Positions 52,532-62,847 are shown, counted from the first letter of the stretch. The stretch is 64,000 bases of DNA from Schizochytrium sp. TIO01 (GCA_004764695.1 SMSO01000014.1:881148-945147), one strand, 5' to 3'. The notes: generated from the letters alone by a model not told the origin. Translations and numbers: made by a program.

Positions 52532-55500
52532 TTATTCGCTTCTCGCATCAGATAATTTGATCGAGTAGTATTTACTTAGGAGTGTCGAGGTATTAGGCGC
52601 GGTGGCATCAACTTCATCATTATCGCGACCATCCTCAAGGCCTGCCAAAACAATCGTTCGAGCATGTGGGGCAGCTGACGCCTTGAGAATTGATCTCATT
52701 GCCTCCGGGACTTGCTGGGCATTTACAGATACCTGAGCGAAAAGTACTTTTCGCAGATTAGTTTCATCCTCTAAGAGCATTGCGATGTGAAGTCGAGGCT
52801 GGTGTCGTAGCTGCGCACGGAGCACATTAAAAAGACGTTGAAAGTCTTCACTCGTGCGAAATTTGACAGCAACGGAATTGCGAAATCGTACATCAATATC
52901 TGCACCAGCCCCGTCACTCCCAATTTCAATGGAAGGAGTCATTTGGTTGCTTCTTTCCTGGTTTGGGTTAAGCAAATCCACAATGCAATTATCTTCCTCA
53001 ACAGCAATTGCCCGCACCCGCATTGGCGTCTCGGTGCTCGAGAAGGCCTGGAAAATAGCACGAACTTGCTCAATAAGTATTGAAGGGTCTTCTTTTTTAC
53101 CGAACAAAGCCACTGGAGCACCTAGACCCACGATAAATGCATGCGGGGCTTGGCCCTGAGCAATAGCCGATGCTAGCACGCTTAAAGCAGATGACTTCCT
53201 TGCACGCTGCTCGCAGTCAGATAGCACATAAAAATGATCAGGAACGAAGGCTGCACCGCTAGGGCCAGCGTCCGGGAAGCAAATACTTTCACCCTGCTCA
53301 GGTAGCTGATCTTGTGGTTTGCGAAGAAGCGCAATTAGCACCGGGTCCTCCTGAACAATAGCGGCGTGCAAGGTGCGCATATTATGACGAAGAACTTCGT
53401 TAAAATTTGTCAGTGCTGCTCGTGTCTCGCTGGCCAAAGTTTTAAAGTCCGAGCGCAAGATAGACACTTCGCGCTTCAAGGCCCGTTTCATGTGTTCATT
53501 CTGAGCCTTGCCGGTGGTCGCATCCGCGAGCTTTGATTTAGTCACGTCAACTAGTAGCTCTAGTTTTGAACGAGCTTCCTCAGACTTTGCGAGTTGTTTT
53601 TCCAACCCTAGAATACGGTCAGTCAATTCAGCAGCAGCGCTGCCTGCAGCAATGTGTACGAGTTGGTTATCCTTGGGGCTTGGGCTGGCCTGATTTTCGG
53701 CATCGTAATCCCCAAAACCTCCCAGAGCTTCGAGAACATCACGATCAAAATGGTCAGCCAGGTGGTCAGCTTCTTGACGAGACTTCAGAGAGTCCTCCAA
53801 ATTCTTTAAAAGGTCGCCAAGATTAGACAGTGGACTTGTAGTGGTCAATGCGAGCGAGTCAACACGCGGGATGTCATCGCCACCGTCCCATGGAGTAACT
53901 AAACCGTTCGCCTGGTCCACGTCGATTGGACTCGGTGAGGCTGAAATGATGGCACTGCTAGCATCATCTGCAGCTGGAGGAGGGGGAGGGCGGGATGGAG
54001 GTGGCTGGATAATGCTTTCATTGTCGTTATCTGAAGCAGAATTTGGCTGCGAACGACGACGAGAGGGTGGTGGGGTTTCAACATGAGCTTCCTCTGACAA
54101 ATTGTGTGGCCATCGAGGTTGATCAGCACTTGCATTGGTGGGTGAAGTTCGAACAGCCTTGACATATTTCTGAGGCCGCACACCAGGTAGCAGTCGAAGC
54201 GCAACCTCAGTTCGAACTCCAATGCCAATATCGCCGCCAGTCCAGCTGTCTGCTAAAGGAGTATTCTCGACGATAAGCTCGAAGTCATGAAGCTCAACAC
54301 CTGTAACAAAGCTCACCTTCTCCCGCATTTCACGTACAGTAAGCATTTTTGCAATATTCAAAGGTCCTGGGAGGGCAACAGAGTAGGACTGTCCATCCAT
54401 CTCAGCATAAACATCTAGATAAACAATTGTCTCCGTGCTATCCTCCTCACCCAGTGTCTCGGGAGCATAGTCTTCAGATGAGATACGTCGGACCAAAGGC
54501 GGCTTCACACCACGGTTCTGGTCACGGAGGCGTCGGGCCTCAAGGCTTCGCTTAACATGCTGTGCTGTAGCGGCCTTTGATCGTTCCTGGGCAACGCGTG
54601 CGCTTACGGGATCGACATAGACAGGCGCAGGACCCAAAGGATCTAATTCCGGACTCCTAGGCTTGCGGTCACGTTCAGAGTTGAAGCGACTAGCAGTGCT
54701 AGCGCGCGTTGCACTGAGGTAATTTGGCCTGCTTGAAGGAGCAATACGAAGAGGTGCTAGACTGTTAGCTTGTGATACTTCTTGATCGCGGTTTGTGTCA
54801 GCGACAGGGCGATGCAAAGATGCTCCTGGCTCCCACAGAGTTTCCACGGGACCAGTTGCTACAGCACTACCGTTGACGGCATCTTCGTGTCCTGGGACAT
54901 GAACATCCTCGTTAACAACAACAGGAGGGGGAGCTAAACCCCGCAGGATGTCTTGAACTAAGTTTCTGGCATCTTCAAGACGTGAGGAAGTTACATGGCC
55001 AATTTTCAATTGATGGTCACGGGCCATCATGATCGTAGCACGCTGGTTGCCGTGTTCAGGATCATTGCCACACAGAGACAGTTGCTCATCAAACCAGGCA
55101 GCAGCCTTGGCGTGGTCCCTCATATCAGCATAAACGTGTCCGATGGCGCCACAAACTTGCTCCATGCAGGACTGTTCACCAAGAGCGTCGTAAAGACGAG
55201 CAGCATCCACGTAGCAGCCGATTCCATTATCAAGAAAACCAGCAGCTTCGTATGCAGAGCCCAGACCCACATCCACTTGTGCTCGCTGCATGGATTGAGG
55301 CTGCACAAGCTCGCGTGCACGGCGAAAGGTTGTAATCGCTTCATGGGTGCGTCTAGCGTCTAGCTGCTCAATAGCACGTGAGAGCATCGCAGCAACCTCT
55401 TGTTGAGAAGATGGAGATGGCTTGGGCTCAGGAGCATAACTTGCTGCATGGTTTCCAGCTGGACCAAGATCTAGAGGGTCTAAAGGGGCATCATGCTGAC

Positions 55501-56539
55501 CATAGGAACGTGTTGTTGCTGCTGTCGAAATTGGTGTTGAACGATGCTGCGGGCGCGACGAGGCAGAGAAGCCCGAAGATAGTGCTCCAAGCTGCGGCTT
55601 TCTGCTGCCAGGAGTAGGAGGATCGCTAGGAGCACCGGCGGAAGAACTAGTAGGAAACGTGCGGGTATGTGTTGAGATATACTCATCCTTGGCAAACGCA
55701 GATCGAGGGCTGCCTTGCGTTGTGAGAAGTCTTGCTCTCGCCTCTTCTTGCAAAGCAGCCCACGTTTTGCGTCCCACTTTGTCTCTTAGCGCCCTCAATT
55801 GTTCGAGTTGGGGTCTCGAAAGTCTATCCTGAGGCGCATCACTAAGATTTTTCAGAAGTAGAGCCTCTAATTCAGGTCCTAGTCTCTCTAACGATACCTT
55901 CACTGGTGCCATCATCGGTGAGGTTTGGGGGGACGGCATTGTTTTCTTTGGCTTCACCTCTTCCACCTCCTGGTGCTCGTCCTCTTCTTCAGTCTCTTCG
56001 TAATTCCCATACCCACGATGATTTTGAAATTCTTGTTTATCGCCATTTCCACTATAATCTTGGCGCCCAGGACTTCTCTGAAGACCGATCTCCTCTTCGG
56101 CATGAGGTGTTGCCATTACGAACTCACACCTCAGTACGATCTTGTGTGCTGTTGAGCCCACACGTGACCATATATCTTGTATGTGCTGCGAGTCGTTTTC
56201 GACCTCCACAGACCGAACAAGAAATTTGTCTGCGTCGGACCATCCTAAGCCGGGTTTGAGAAGTACCGTCACCCTGGCAGCTTCTCCAGGCCTGAGATAG
56301 CCCTGTGCGGGCTGCACACTGAAGCGTTTGGATGCGTTGGTCTGAAGCTTAAATGCAACCAACGATCCATGAGAGAGTCTTGTCGCTGCACGGATCGTGA
56401 GGCTGCGTCTGCGCTCGTTCAGGGGCCATGGCTCCACGCCGTGTGAGCGATCTCCGTTCTGGCCGTCTAGATTCTCGCCGCGCACCTGAAACTGGAGCAA
56501 GCGAGGTTCAACCTCCACGGGACACACGGAAGAGGACAT
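52532..56539 (-). CDS. MSP-domain protein with TPR-like, ubiquitin-like and coiled-coil regions
   Basis: 1335 codons from the ATG at 56539. The frame is open to a TTG three codons upstream, which I reject as start. The N-terminal 135 residues fold like a major sperm protein/VAP domain: VEVEPRLLQFQV, LVAFKLQTNASKRFSVQPAQ and GYLRPGEAARVTVLL are typical of the seven-stranded sandwich. A Pro/Ser-rich linker follows. TPR-like helices lie at about 387-530 (AAAWFDEQLSLCGNDPEHGN) and a ubiquitin-like beta-grasp segment near 695-790 (TVREMREKVSFVTGVELHDF). After a Pro-rich linker comes a coiled coil at about 967-1055. The C-terminal 250 residues are unrecognised but well ordered. MSP domains often bind FFAT motifs at the ER or cytoskeletal partners; there is no membrane anchor here. 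Confidence 0.75.
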   Translation of the reverse strand: MSSSVCPVEVEPRLLQFQVRGENLDGQNGDRSHGVEPWPLNERRRSLTIRAATRLSHGSLVAFKLQTNASKRFSVQPAQGYLRPGEAARVTVLLKPGLGWSDADKFLVRSVEVENDSQHIQDIWSRVGSTAHKIVLRCEFVMATPHAEEEIGLQRSPGRQDYSGNGDKQEFQNHRGYGNYEETEEEDEHQEVEEVKPKKTMPSPQTSPMMAPVKVSLERLGPELEALLLKNLSDAPQDRLSRPQLEQLRALRDKVGRKTWAALQEEARARLLTTQGSPRSAFAKDEYISTHTRTFPTSSSAGAPSDPPTPGSRKPQLGALSSGFSASSRPQHRSTPISTAATTRSYGQHDAPLDPLDLGPAGNHAASYAPEPKPSPSSQQEVAAMLSRAIEQLDARRTHEAITTFRRARELVQPQSMQRAQVDVGLGSAYEAAGFLDNGIGCYVDAARLYDALGEQSCMEQVCGAIGHVYADMRDHAKAAAWFDEQLSLCGNDPEHGNQRATIMMARDHQLKIGHVTSSRLEDARNLVQDILRGLAPPPVVVNEDVHVPGHEDAVNGSAVATGPVETLWEPGASLHRPVADTNRDQEVSQANSLAPLRIAPSSRPNYLSATRASTASRFNSERDRKPRSPELDPLGPAPVYVDPVSARVAQERSKAATAQHVKRSLEARRLRDQNRGVKPPLVRRISSEDYAPETLGEEDSTETIVYLDVYAEMDGQSYSVALPGPLNIAKMLTVREMREKVSFVTGVELHDFELIVENTPLADSWTGGDIGIGVRTEVALRLLPGVRPQKYVKAVRTSPTNASADQPRWPHNLSEEAHVETPPPSRRRSQPNSASDNDNESIIQPPPSRPPPPPAADDASSAIISASPSPIDVDQANGLVTPWDGGDDIPRVDSLALTTTSPLSNLGDLLKNLEDSLKSRQEADHLADHFDRDVLEALGGFGDYDAENQASPSPKDNQLVHIAAGSAAAELTDRILGLEKQLAKSEEARSKLELLVDVTKSKLADATTGKAQNEHMKRALKREVSILRSDFKTLASETRAALTNFNEVLRHNMRTLHAAIVQEDPVLIALLRKPQDQLPEQGESICFPDAGPSGAAFVPDHFYVLSDCEQRARKSSALSVLASAIAQGQAPHAFIVGLGAPVALFGKKEDPSILIEQVRAIFQAFSSTETPMRVRAIAVEEDNCIVDLLNPNQERSNQMTPSIEIGSDGAGADIDVRFRNSVAVKFRTSEDFQRLFNVLRAQLRHQPRLHIAMLLEDETNLRKVLFAQVSVNAQQVPEAMRSILKASAAPHARTIVLAGLEDGRDNDEVDATAPNTSTLLSKYYSIKLSDARSE

Positions 56540-57575
56540 CTGAAGCAAGAGCTAAGGATCGCCACGTGCGACGGATGACTTCCCACGCTCCGCGCACGCC
56601 TGCCTGCGCCTGCCTGCCTGCGCCTGCCTGCCTGCCTGTGCGTGCAATATTAATTGAGTCTTCGAGGTGCTTTGATCTTCTTGTGTTCGCGCTCACTTAC
56701 TTCTTGCTTCTATTTATGGTATTACTTCCATCGTCTATACCGAATTTAGTATAATCTAAAGAAGTACTTGTATAAGTTGTAGTCGCACAAACTGCCAAAT
56801 GTGCTTTCTTCCTCTCTTTACGAAGACGCGCAGAGTCCTAGTGTACAAATTAGCCGAAAGGATAGTAAGCCAACTGGATAATTGTTTTATTGTTTTATTA
56901 CCACGATGATAATTTAATTTAATAAAAAATTATGACTTCATGAAATTGATTTTTGGCTTCCGCCCTCATACTTGCTTCTTGTTCTACCTTACACATCACT
57001 CCTCTCCGCGGCTATCTTTCCCGATCCTTTATCTTACAATCAGAGTGTTTCAACCTGAGGAAGTTCACTATTCCATTGACATTTGGAGTTCAAGTTTTAA
57101 CTTCTCTTGCAATAGTTGCATATAAAGGTGTGCACACCTTTGGTCTCGCGTGCATCGTGCACACGCTAACGATTCTTGAATTTCCAACCTTTAAGTCGTC
57201 ATGTGCCACAAGCCAAGTTTATGATGACTTGCGTGGTGTAAGGTATCAGCTGGCAACCTGGAGCGCTAATACTAGGTCACAGCTACTTTGCAGGCAAAGA
57301 GCCAAGATGAGAAGCAGAATATAGTTGGTATTTAACAATAAGTCATGGTCTTACAAGATGTTTTTCTCATCCCTGATAGACCAGGGGTTCAGTATGATGG
57401 ATGACCTTTCGCATCATGAGCAAGCTTTGCAAAGTTGATAGCTGAAAAACTCAGTGATAGTGAAAAGCTACTGAGACTAGTAGTATGAGTAATTTTGGTG
57501 GTATAAGTTTTTTACTTATTATCATAATAGTAGTAGGATAAATGCATAGTAGGTTCGTTTGTTTTCAAGTTGTAC
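56540..57575. other. Intergenic region between two minus-strand genes
   Basis: About 1 kb with a CCTG-rich array near the MSP gene start, AT-rich DNA at 56870-56945 and a perfect GGTGTGCACACC palindrome at 57128-57139. No gene recognised. Confidence 0.45.
56598..56637. repeat. (CCTG)n-rich array
   Basis: Imperfect GCCTGCCTGC units with CGCCTG interruptions, 60-100 bp upstream of the MSP gene ATG and so within its 5' leader or promoter. Confidence 0.8.
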
Positions 57576-60248
57576 TTAGTTAGCTTGTTGCTCCTCACCC
57601 TCTGCATTTGTCCACTGAGCATACTGGACTACAGCATGGGCGCGGTTTTGGTCCTCTTTCTCTTTACTCATTGCATTTACAGCGTTGGTAAGAGCATTAT
57701 TAGAACCTGCTTTGATGTCAGCCTTGGACGTTTGTTCCTCGCTCTCGACTGTATCATCTTCAATAAACACCTGGGAACGATCCCAGCCCTCAAGACCTAG
57801 AATAACTTTGCATGGGTTACTCACAGCTTCATAGGCTTCAGACACCATATTGATGAAAAGACGTTCAGAACGTAAAGCTCGTTCATCGCTGCTACCGCGA
57901 GAGCAGAGGATAATGCAAGTATCACGGCTGCAAAGAAGTACTAGGAGCTTGCGAAGGGCATTGCAGAATTGCTCACTCCAGGGTTCGTTCTTACTGAGAT
58001 CCTTTGACACTGCCTCAGCAGTCTCGGTAGAGACAAACCGTGCGAGGTCATCCCGCACCCACGCGGGAATCTTGTCGATGTCAGATAACACAGTCACTTG
58101 AGAGTCATCAAACTCCATTTCTTTCACAAAGCGAGCGCGCTCCGACTTGTCAAGCGCAAATAACCACGCAAGCTCTTCATCTTCATCGTCGTCACCATCG
58201 TTGTCGTCAAGGTCACCCTCGTGATCATCGTCTGTAGCGAGAGCATCGCCATCGTCATCATTTACGATTTCATCCCTTACATTTGAGCCTTGGTTGGCGC
58301 TAGCAGTGTCTTCTTCTGAAGGAGTTCTATCAATACCATTCGGTGTTGGTTGTTGTTCATAGATCTTCTTTTCACTTGCTTGTTGATCCACGGGCTGTGC
58401 TGACTGATCAGCAAATTTGGTTTCTTGTTGACGCATCATCATGCTGTTCTGAGATGCCACATAGGCCTGCATTTGAGCTTGAAGATGCATTTGCAATTGG
58501 AACTGCAACTGCTGGGCCACAGTTGCAAGCTCTGCAAGTTGCATGGCTTGGGTTTGCAATTTCTTCTCTTTGGAGGCAATCTCCGCCTCCATATTTTCAA
58601 TTCGAACCTTGAGATATGCTTCTTGTGCGTCTTTCACCTCGATGTCGATCGACTTCATGTTGGCATCGTGACGGGCAGATGTAGCTTCCGTAATAGAGTT
58701 ATCCAATTCCTTTTGTAGTCGGGCAACTTCCTCTTCAAGAATTTGCATGTGAGCCCGCAACGCAGCTGAAGCCTCGGAATCATTCGTAGGAGGAGGAAGG
58801 ACTTGTTGCAGGCGTGTTGCCAACTCCAACTTGTCCTGTAATTCACGGGAGGAACTTTCTGCCTGAGCCAATTTCTTTTGCAAATCTGCACGTTGTGTCT
58901 CAAGCTGGGCGCGATGGTTGTCATAGGTTCCTACCAAGTTTTGCATGTTCTTGAGATCCTCCTCCTTTCGCAAGCGCAATTCATTCTCCTTTTCGAATGC
59001 TTCCTTCAGGTCACGATTTTCACGCTCCAAGTTTACAGAATTTTGCATCAGAGTCTGGTTTTCTTGTTTCAACTGCATTACGGTATCGCGAAGATGCCGC
59101 ATCTCAAGCTCCAATGCAGCATCTTCACTTGAGCTTCTCGAGTGGTGTTTCCGCTCTTGTTGGCTAGGAGTAGCATGCTGGTGCTGCTGGTGCTGGTGAT
59201 GATTCTGATGAGAGGAGTATTTCTGAGAACCTACCCTGCCCGAATCATGGTTGCGGTAGTGCTGCTGCTGTTGCTGTTGATCTGATCTGTGTCCAGAACT
59301 TGATGTCTGCCCGTGCCTTCCCGAGTTATCGTGCCCCTGAGTTCCTGTGTGACCTTGGTGCCCTTGGGACGAGGATAAATGTTTTTGCATACGTCGTGAC
59401 TGAGACTCTGAGGCCGTAGCAGGACTTGCCATGGCCGTCGCACGATAAGACTTTGGTGGAAGTCCTGACTGCTGATGCTGCTGGTGCTGAGACAAATTCT
59501 GCTGTTGACTCGGTTGTTGACTACCTCCACGCTTTGAGTTGTGTTGACCCTGTTGTTGCTGGTGTCTGGACCCCCTTCTGTTACCCGAGCTAGAATTGCT
59601 CGCGTTATCATGAGCCTGCTGTGCGTTCACATTGCGACTACTTTTATCCTCGTGTTCTTGGCCTCCTGCTCCTTGGGTGTTTGTTCCAAGCTTTGCTCCC
59701 GATGCCTTCCGCGTCAGCCTTGACTTGGAGTTGCTCGCATTGCTGCTGTCTTTGTTTCCACCAGCTCCATTAGACGATGCACCCTTCGACCTGGACCCGG
59801 TGGAGGTTCCTGACGCAGATGGAGGCGTATCCGGCCTTGCAGCACTATTTCCACGGCTTCGAGGTGCCTTGGACCTGCTCCTGCCCCCACGATCGCCGCC
59901 ATTTCCGGATCCAGAATTTCCATTTCCAGAGCTGTTGGAATTATTATTGTTGTTGTTGTTGTGGTGGTGGTTGACATTGTTATTGTTGTTGCTGGCATTA
60001 TTTGTGTTGCTTCCACTGTTTCCATGGCCGACATTGTGATTGTTGCCGCTGTTACTGCTGCTGTTGTGGTTGCTGTTGCCGCCGTTATTGTGGCTACTGT
60101 TGCCTCGCTCGCGGCCTCTGCCCCTGCCGCGACCTCGACCGCGTCCTCTGCCGCGGCCTCCGGAGCCGGAGCCGGAGCCGGCGCCACCGCCGCCGCCGGC
60201 GCCGGCGGCGCCGCTAGACCCGCTTTGCCTTCCACTAGGCCCGTTCAT
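57576..60248 (-). CDS. RGG/Asn/Gln-rich coiled-coil protein, probable RNA-binding or condensate-forming protein
   Basis: 890 codons from the ATG at 60248; the frame is open further upstream but offers only a GTG that itself looks like a splice donor (GTGAGT). The order is: Gly/Ser repeat, a GRGRGR run of RGG type, long Asn/His/Ser runs, Gln/His-rich segments, then a coiled coil at about 373-556 (LEMRHLRDTVMQLKQENQTL). Next come an acidic Asp run and a C-terminal ordered region of about 190 residues starting ELAWLFALDKSERARFVKEM. Such RGG plus Asn/Gln composition is typical of RNA-binding, granule-forming proteins; this is inference. I do not recognise the C-terminal region. Simple trinucleotide repeats encode the runs, so length polymorphism is likely. 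Confidence 0.75.
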   Translation of the reverse strand: MNGPSGRQSGSSGAAGAGGGGGAGSGSGSGGRGRGRGRGRGRGRGRERGNSSHNNGGNSNHNSSSNSGNNHNVGHGNSGSNTNNASNNNNNVNHHHNNNNNNNSNSSGNGNSGSGNGGDRGGRSRSKAPRSRGNSAARPDTPPSASGTSTGSRSKGASSNGAGGNKDSSNASNSKSRLTRKASGAKLGTNTQGAGGQEHEDKSSRNVNAQQAHDNASNSSSGNRRGSRHQQQQGQHNSKRGGSQQPSQQQNLSQHQQHQQSGLPPKSYRATAMASPATASESQSRRMQKHLSSSQGHQGHTGTQGHDNSGRHGQTSSSGHRSDQQQQQQHYRNHDSGRVGSQKYSSHQNHHQHQQHQHATPSQQERKHHSRSSSEDAALELEMRHLRDTVMQLKQENQTLMQNSVNLERENRDLKEAFEKENELRLRKEEDLKNMQNLVGTYDNHRAQLETQRADLQKKLAQAESSSRELQDKLELATRLQQVLPPPTNDSEASAALRAHMQILEEEVARLQKELDNSITEATSARHDANMKSIDIEVKDAQEAYLKVRIENMEAEIASKEKKLQTQAMQLAELATVAQQLQFQLQMHLQAQMQAYVASQNSMMMRQQETKFADQSAQPVDQQASEKKIYEQQPTPNGIDRTPSEEDTASANQGSNVRDEIVNDDDGDALATDDDHEGDLDDNDGDDDEDEELAWLFALDKSERARFVKEMEFDDSQVTVLSDIDKIPAWVRDDLARFVSTETAEAVSKDLSKNEPWSEQFCNALRKLLVLLCSRDTCIILCSRGSSDERALRSERLFINMVSEAYEAVSNPCKVILGLEGWDRSQVFIEDDTVESEEQTSKADIKAGSNNALTNAVNAMSKEKEDQNRAHAVVQYAQWTNAEGEEQQAN

Positions 60249-61176
60249 TGCTGCTGCACTTCGTTCAATCGGGATTGCTCGCGGCCGTGTCGATGATTGA
60301 TTGAGCGATGGCCTGCTGAGCAAGAGCGGCGGCTTTTGTTTCACTTGTGAGGCGGCCCTAAACGAAGTATAACAATTATAACTCACTTTGTTTTCGGATA
60401 CTCTACTTATGACATTTATAACTCACTTATACCGGCACTTCGCCAAGGAACTTTCATTGCTTCTCTCTTTTCGCGATAATAGGTTTTATATTCTTATGTT
60501 TTATAATAAAAGCACCACTTGGTAAGTTAACCGTAAATAAGGTATACTTCAAAGTTAACAATTACAGATACAGGGTAAGAACGTTGTATTTCGTTCTGCT
60601 CCATTTCCTATTCGCGTCATAAAAGGTACCTACAGAGGAGAAAGAATGAATCAGATAAGCTTTTGTATTGTTCTGAGATTCCAATTTGGAAAGATCCTTT
60701 TCATGACGGTCCATCTATTAATCAAAGAGCATTATATACCTGCCACAAGCACTAGCTAGACCAGCTCTAGGATGATAGACACGGCGCCGGCCTGCAGGAG
60801 TTCTTATCAGATCATCGTTTCATGGGAATTAGTTTATAATGTTTTCATTTTCCTACATGATGATGTAAGCACATAGTATAAATGCTCGTGATTTGAGATA
60901 AATGAGATACTTGGCAAAGACGAGTGGATGCACAGCACACCATTGGAAACTCGCTGGAGGCAGAGATGAGTGAGTTAAAAGATTGCCTTGAGGGGATGGA
61001 GACTTCTGAGATTCCTGAGAAATTACCACTTACAGAGTTCAAGGAAGGGAAGGTAGGAGATGATAAAAAATAGTACGGAACGATACTACTGAAACTCGAA
61101 GAGACCTAAACTAATAGGTCAAAAGACACTAAACGAAAGGATAAAAGGGTAAAAATTTCTAGATGGCTTGCATAAT
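60249..61176. other. Intergenic region with a coding-like fragment
   Basis: Promoter side of the RGG gene and 3' side of the cathepsin gene. GTGAGTTATAA appears twice on the minus strand (60386-60376 and 60429-60419), the first possibly a 5'-UTR splice donor. GGTACCTAC lies at 60625-60633. A coding-like plus-strand stretch at 60906-61073 is listed separately. Confidence 0.45.
60906..61073 (+). pseudogene. Coding-like fragment without a clear start (orphan exon or relic)
   Basis: Fifty-five open codons end at a TAG (61071-61073), following an in-frame TGA. The text is DTWQRRVDAQHTIGNSLEAE, then MSELKDCLEGMETSEI..., with balanced protein-like composition unlike other spacer frames. The internal ATG at 60966 would give only 35 residues. 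It may be the last exon of an unrecognised gene, a small ORF, or a relic of a mobile element. No family recognised. Confidence 0.3.
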
Positions 61177-62847
61177 TTAGAGATCGGGAACAACCCATGA
61201 GCACGAAGACTCAATCAACATGTTACCGCCACGGCCGTCTTGCTTGCGGCCACGGCAGACACGAGCAAAACCGTGGGAGCCCCAATGGCTGCCCCAACTG
61301 TTGCGGATGACCCAGTACTTTGAGCCATCAAGGTCCTCACCCCAACCGAGGACAGAAATATCGTGAGTGATCTCCCAGTCAGAGGGCTTGGTTTCATCAT
61401 CGCAAAGGATGTCATCACCCCAAATGTCTTCACCAAGAGCAGCAGGAGTGCCAATACCGCAGTCAATGGGGCCGCGATGGAAGATCTCATTCATCATTGC
61501 GAGTTCACCCCTGACATTGCCATACTCCTTAACCTTGTACAGATCAAAGGAATCCTCATTTACGGCCGTGCACTCGCCATTGGCATCGCAAGAACGGCAT
61601 GCGACACCCTTGTTCATACAAGGCTGCTCATGGTTACGCCACATGTTACAAGTCTCATCAACAGTGCCGATATCCTTCCACACAGGAAAGATATCGCGTG
61701 AGTCACCACCGCCACAGCCAGCAGTGGCAGGACCTCTCACGCAGTCAACAGTGTTTTGCGGTGAAATGAACATATCTGTGGCGTTGTTTGCGCCGCGAGC
61801 GAGTTTGATGCGGTCAGAGAAGACGCTTGCGGAGGCCATCGCATAGCAGGCTCCACAGTAACCCGTGGGGCCGTTGTGGTGGCTCTGCATTGGGGTCACG
61901 GCGGCGTATCCATTGTAGTTGAGGTAGCTGAAGTTCTTGGGAAGATCATCCGCAGTGAGCTGGCGTGCAAGTGGGGAAATAATGAGCTCCTCACGCTCGC
62001 GCTGGGCACGGAGGTTGGATACAAGTGGGGATGCCGGGCGCTCGTTGTGACCATCGTTGAAATTAGTGCGAGGGTAGTTGACAGCCTCGTTGAAGCGAAG
62101 CATGTTCAGGTATGCAGTAACTTCGGAGTCGAAGTAACGGTAAGGTGCCTCAACCTCGGCGGCCCAGCACTCCTTAATGGCAGAGAAAGGCTGTGTCGAG
62201 AACCCCTTGTTGCCATAGAAGGTTCCGAGGTCGTGCTTGACTGTGAAAGAATCCTTGTCAAAGGCAACGATGGCTCCGTAGAGACCATCTTCAAAGGCAC
62301 AAGCCACGGGGCCGTTAGCAGCAACCTCCTCACGGATGGCGTCCTCGCTGAGGTCAACCTTAGCGTAGGACTTGATTGGGTAGCGAAAGTACTGCACGCG
62401 AGGCTCGCACTTGACATCTGAGCCGCCCGGAATGCAGTTCAAGCAGGTGTTGAAGCGCGAGCACTTCTGCTTCTCACCAACATAGGCCATGCAGGTGCGA
62501 TCGGGAACACCTTTGTTCTCAAGAACGTACTTGAGAGTAGACTCAATCATGCCATTGCCGAGGTCGCAGGCATCTCCGTCCAGGCAGTTGAGGAGAACCT
62601 GGTTCGAGAGCTGCACCTTGACTTTGGTGGGCTGCATGATTGCAAGGCGGTCTGCAATCATGGCAGTAGCTGCCCAAATACCGCCTACATGAGAGCACCT
62701 GCGACCAGCAAGGCCCTCAAAGTTACGCACGGCGGTCACGAGGTTTCCGTGCTCAGTTTTGCGCCAATCCACGCTCTCGGGGGTAGCATTCGTGAGCGCC
62801 AGCACGAGGGCTACGCAGACGAGGAGAACGAGGTTTTGGGGTGTCAT
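61177..62847 (-). CDS. Tandem cathepsin X/Z-like (papain family C1) protein with an inactive first domain
   Basis: 556 codons from the ATG at 62847; an upstream GTG in frame is rejected because the signal peptide starts cleanly at MTPQNLVLLVCVALVLAL. The first domain (about 23-230) has the cathepsin X Cys pattern (NCLDGDACDLGNG, QKCSRFNTCLNC), but the catalytic Cys block reads GGIWAATA, with Ile57 where Cys should be, and no NSWG block. The second domain (about 300-556) is complete: GYCGACYAMASASVFSDR with Cys334, HDISVLGWGED with His495 and YWVIRNSWGSHWG with Asn516. It should be a lysosomal or secreted cysteine protease. The dead domain may act as a prosegment, inhibitor or substrate-binding module. 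No ordinary C1 propeptide was seen. Confidence 0.9.
   Translation of the reverse strand: MTPQNLVLLVCVALVLALTNATPESVDWRKTEHGNLVTAVRNFEGLAGRRCSHVGGIWAATAMIADRLAIMQPTKVKVQLSNQVLLNCLDGDACDLGNGMIESTLKYVLENKGVPDRTCMAYVGEKQKCSRFNTCLNCIPGGSDVKCEPRVQYFRYPIKSYAKVDLSEDAIREEVAANGPVACAFEDGLYGAIVAFDKDSFTVKHDLGTFYGNKGFSTQPFSAIKECWAAEVEAPYRYFDSEVTAYLNMLRFNEAVNYPRTNFNDGHNERPASPLVSNLRAQREREELIISPLARQLTADDLPKNFSYLNYNGYAAVTPMQSHHNGPTGYCGACYAMASASVFSDRIKLARGANNATDMFISPQNTVDCVRGPATAGCGGGDSRDIFPVWKDIGTVDETCNMWRNHEQPCMNKGVACRSCDANGECTAVNEDSFDLYKVKEYGNVRGELAMMNEIFHRGPIDCGIGTPAALGEDIWGDDILCDDETKPSDWEITHDISVLGWGEDLDGSKYWVIRNSWGSHWGSHGFARVCRGRKQDGRGGNMLIESSCSWVVPDL

Noticed and set aside
59961-60296. Ala/Val-rich plus-strand frame of 111 codons
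   Set aside because: It is a complement of the Asn/Gly/RGG repeats of the minus-strand gene.
57576-60386. Start of the RGG protein at the upstream GTG (60386)
   Set aside because: GTG is rarely a start in nuclear genes and this GTGAGT looks like a splice donor; the ATG at 60248 is preferred.
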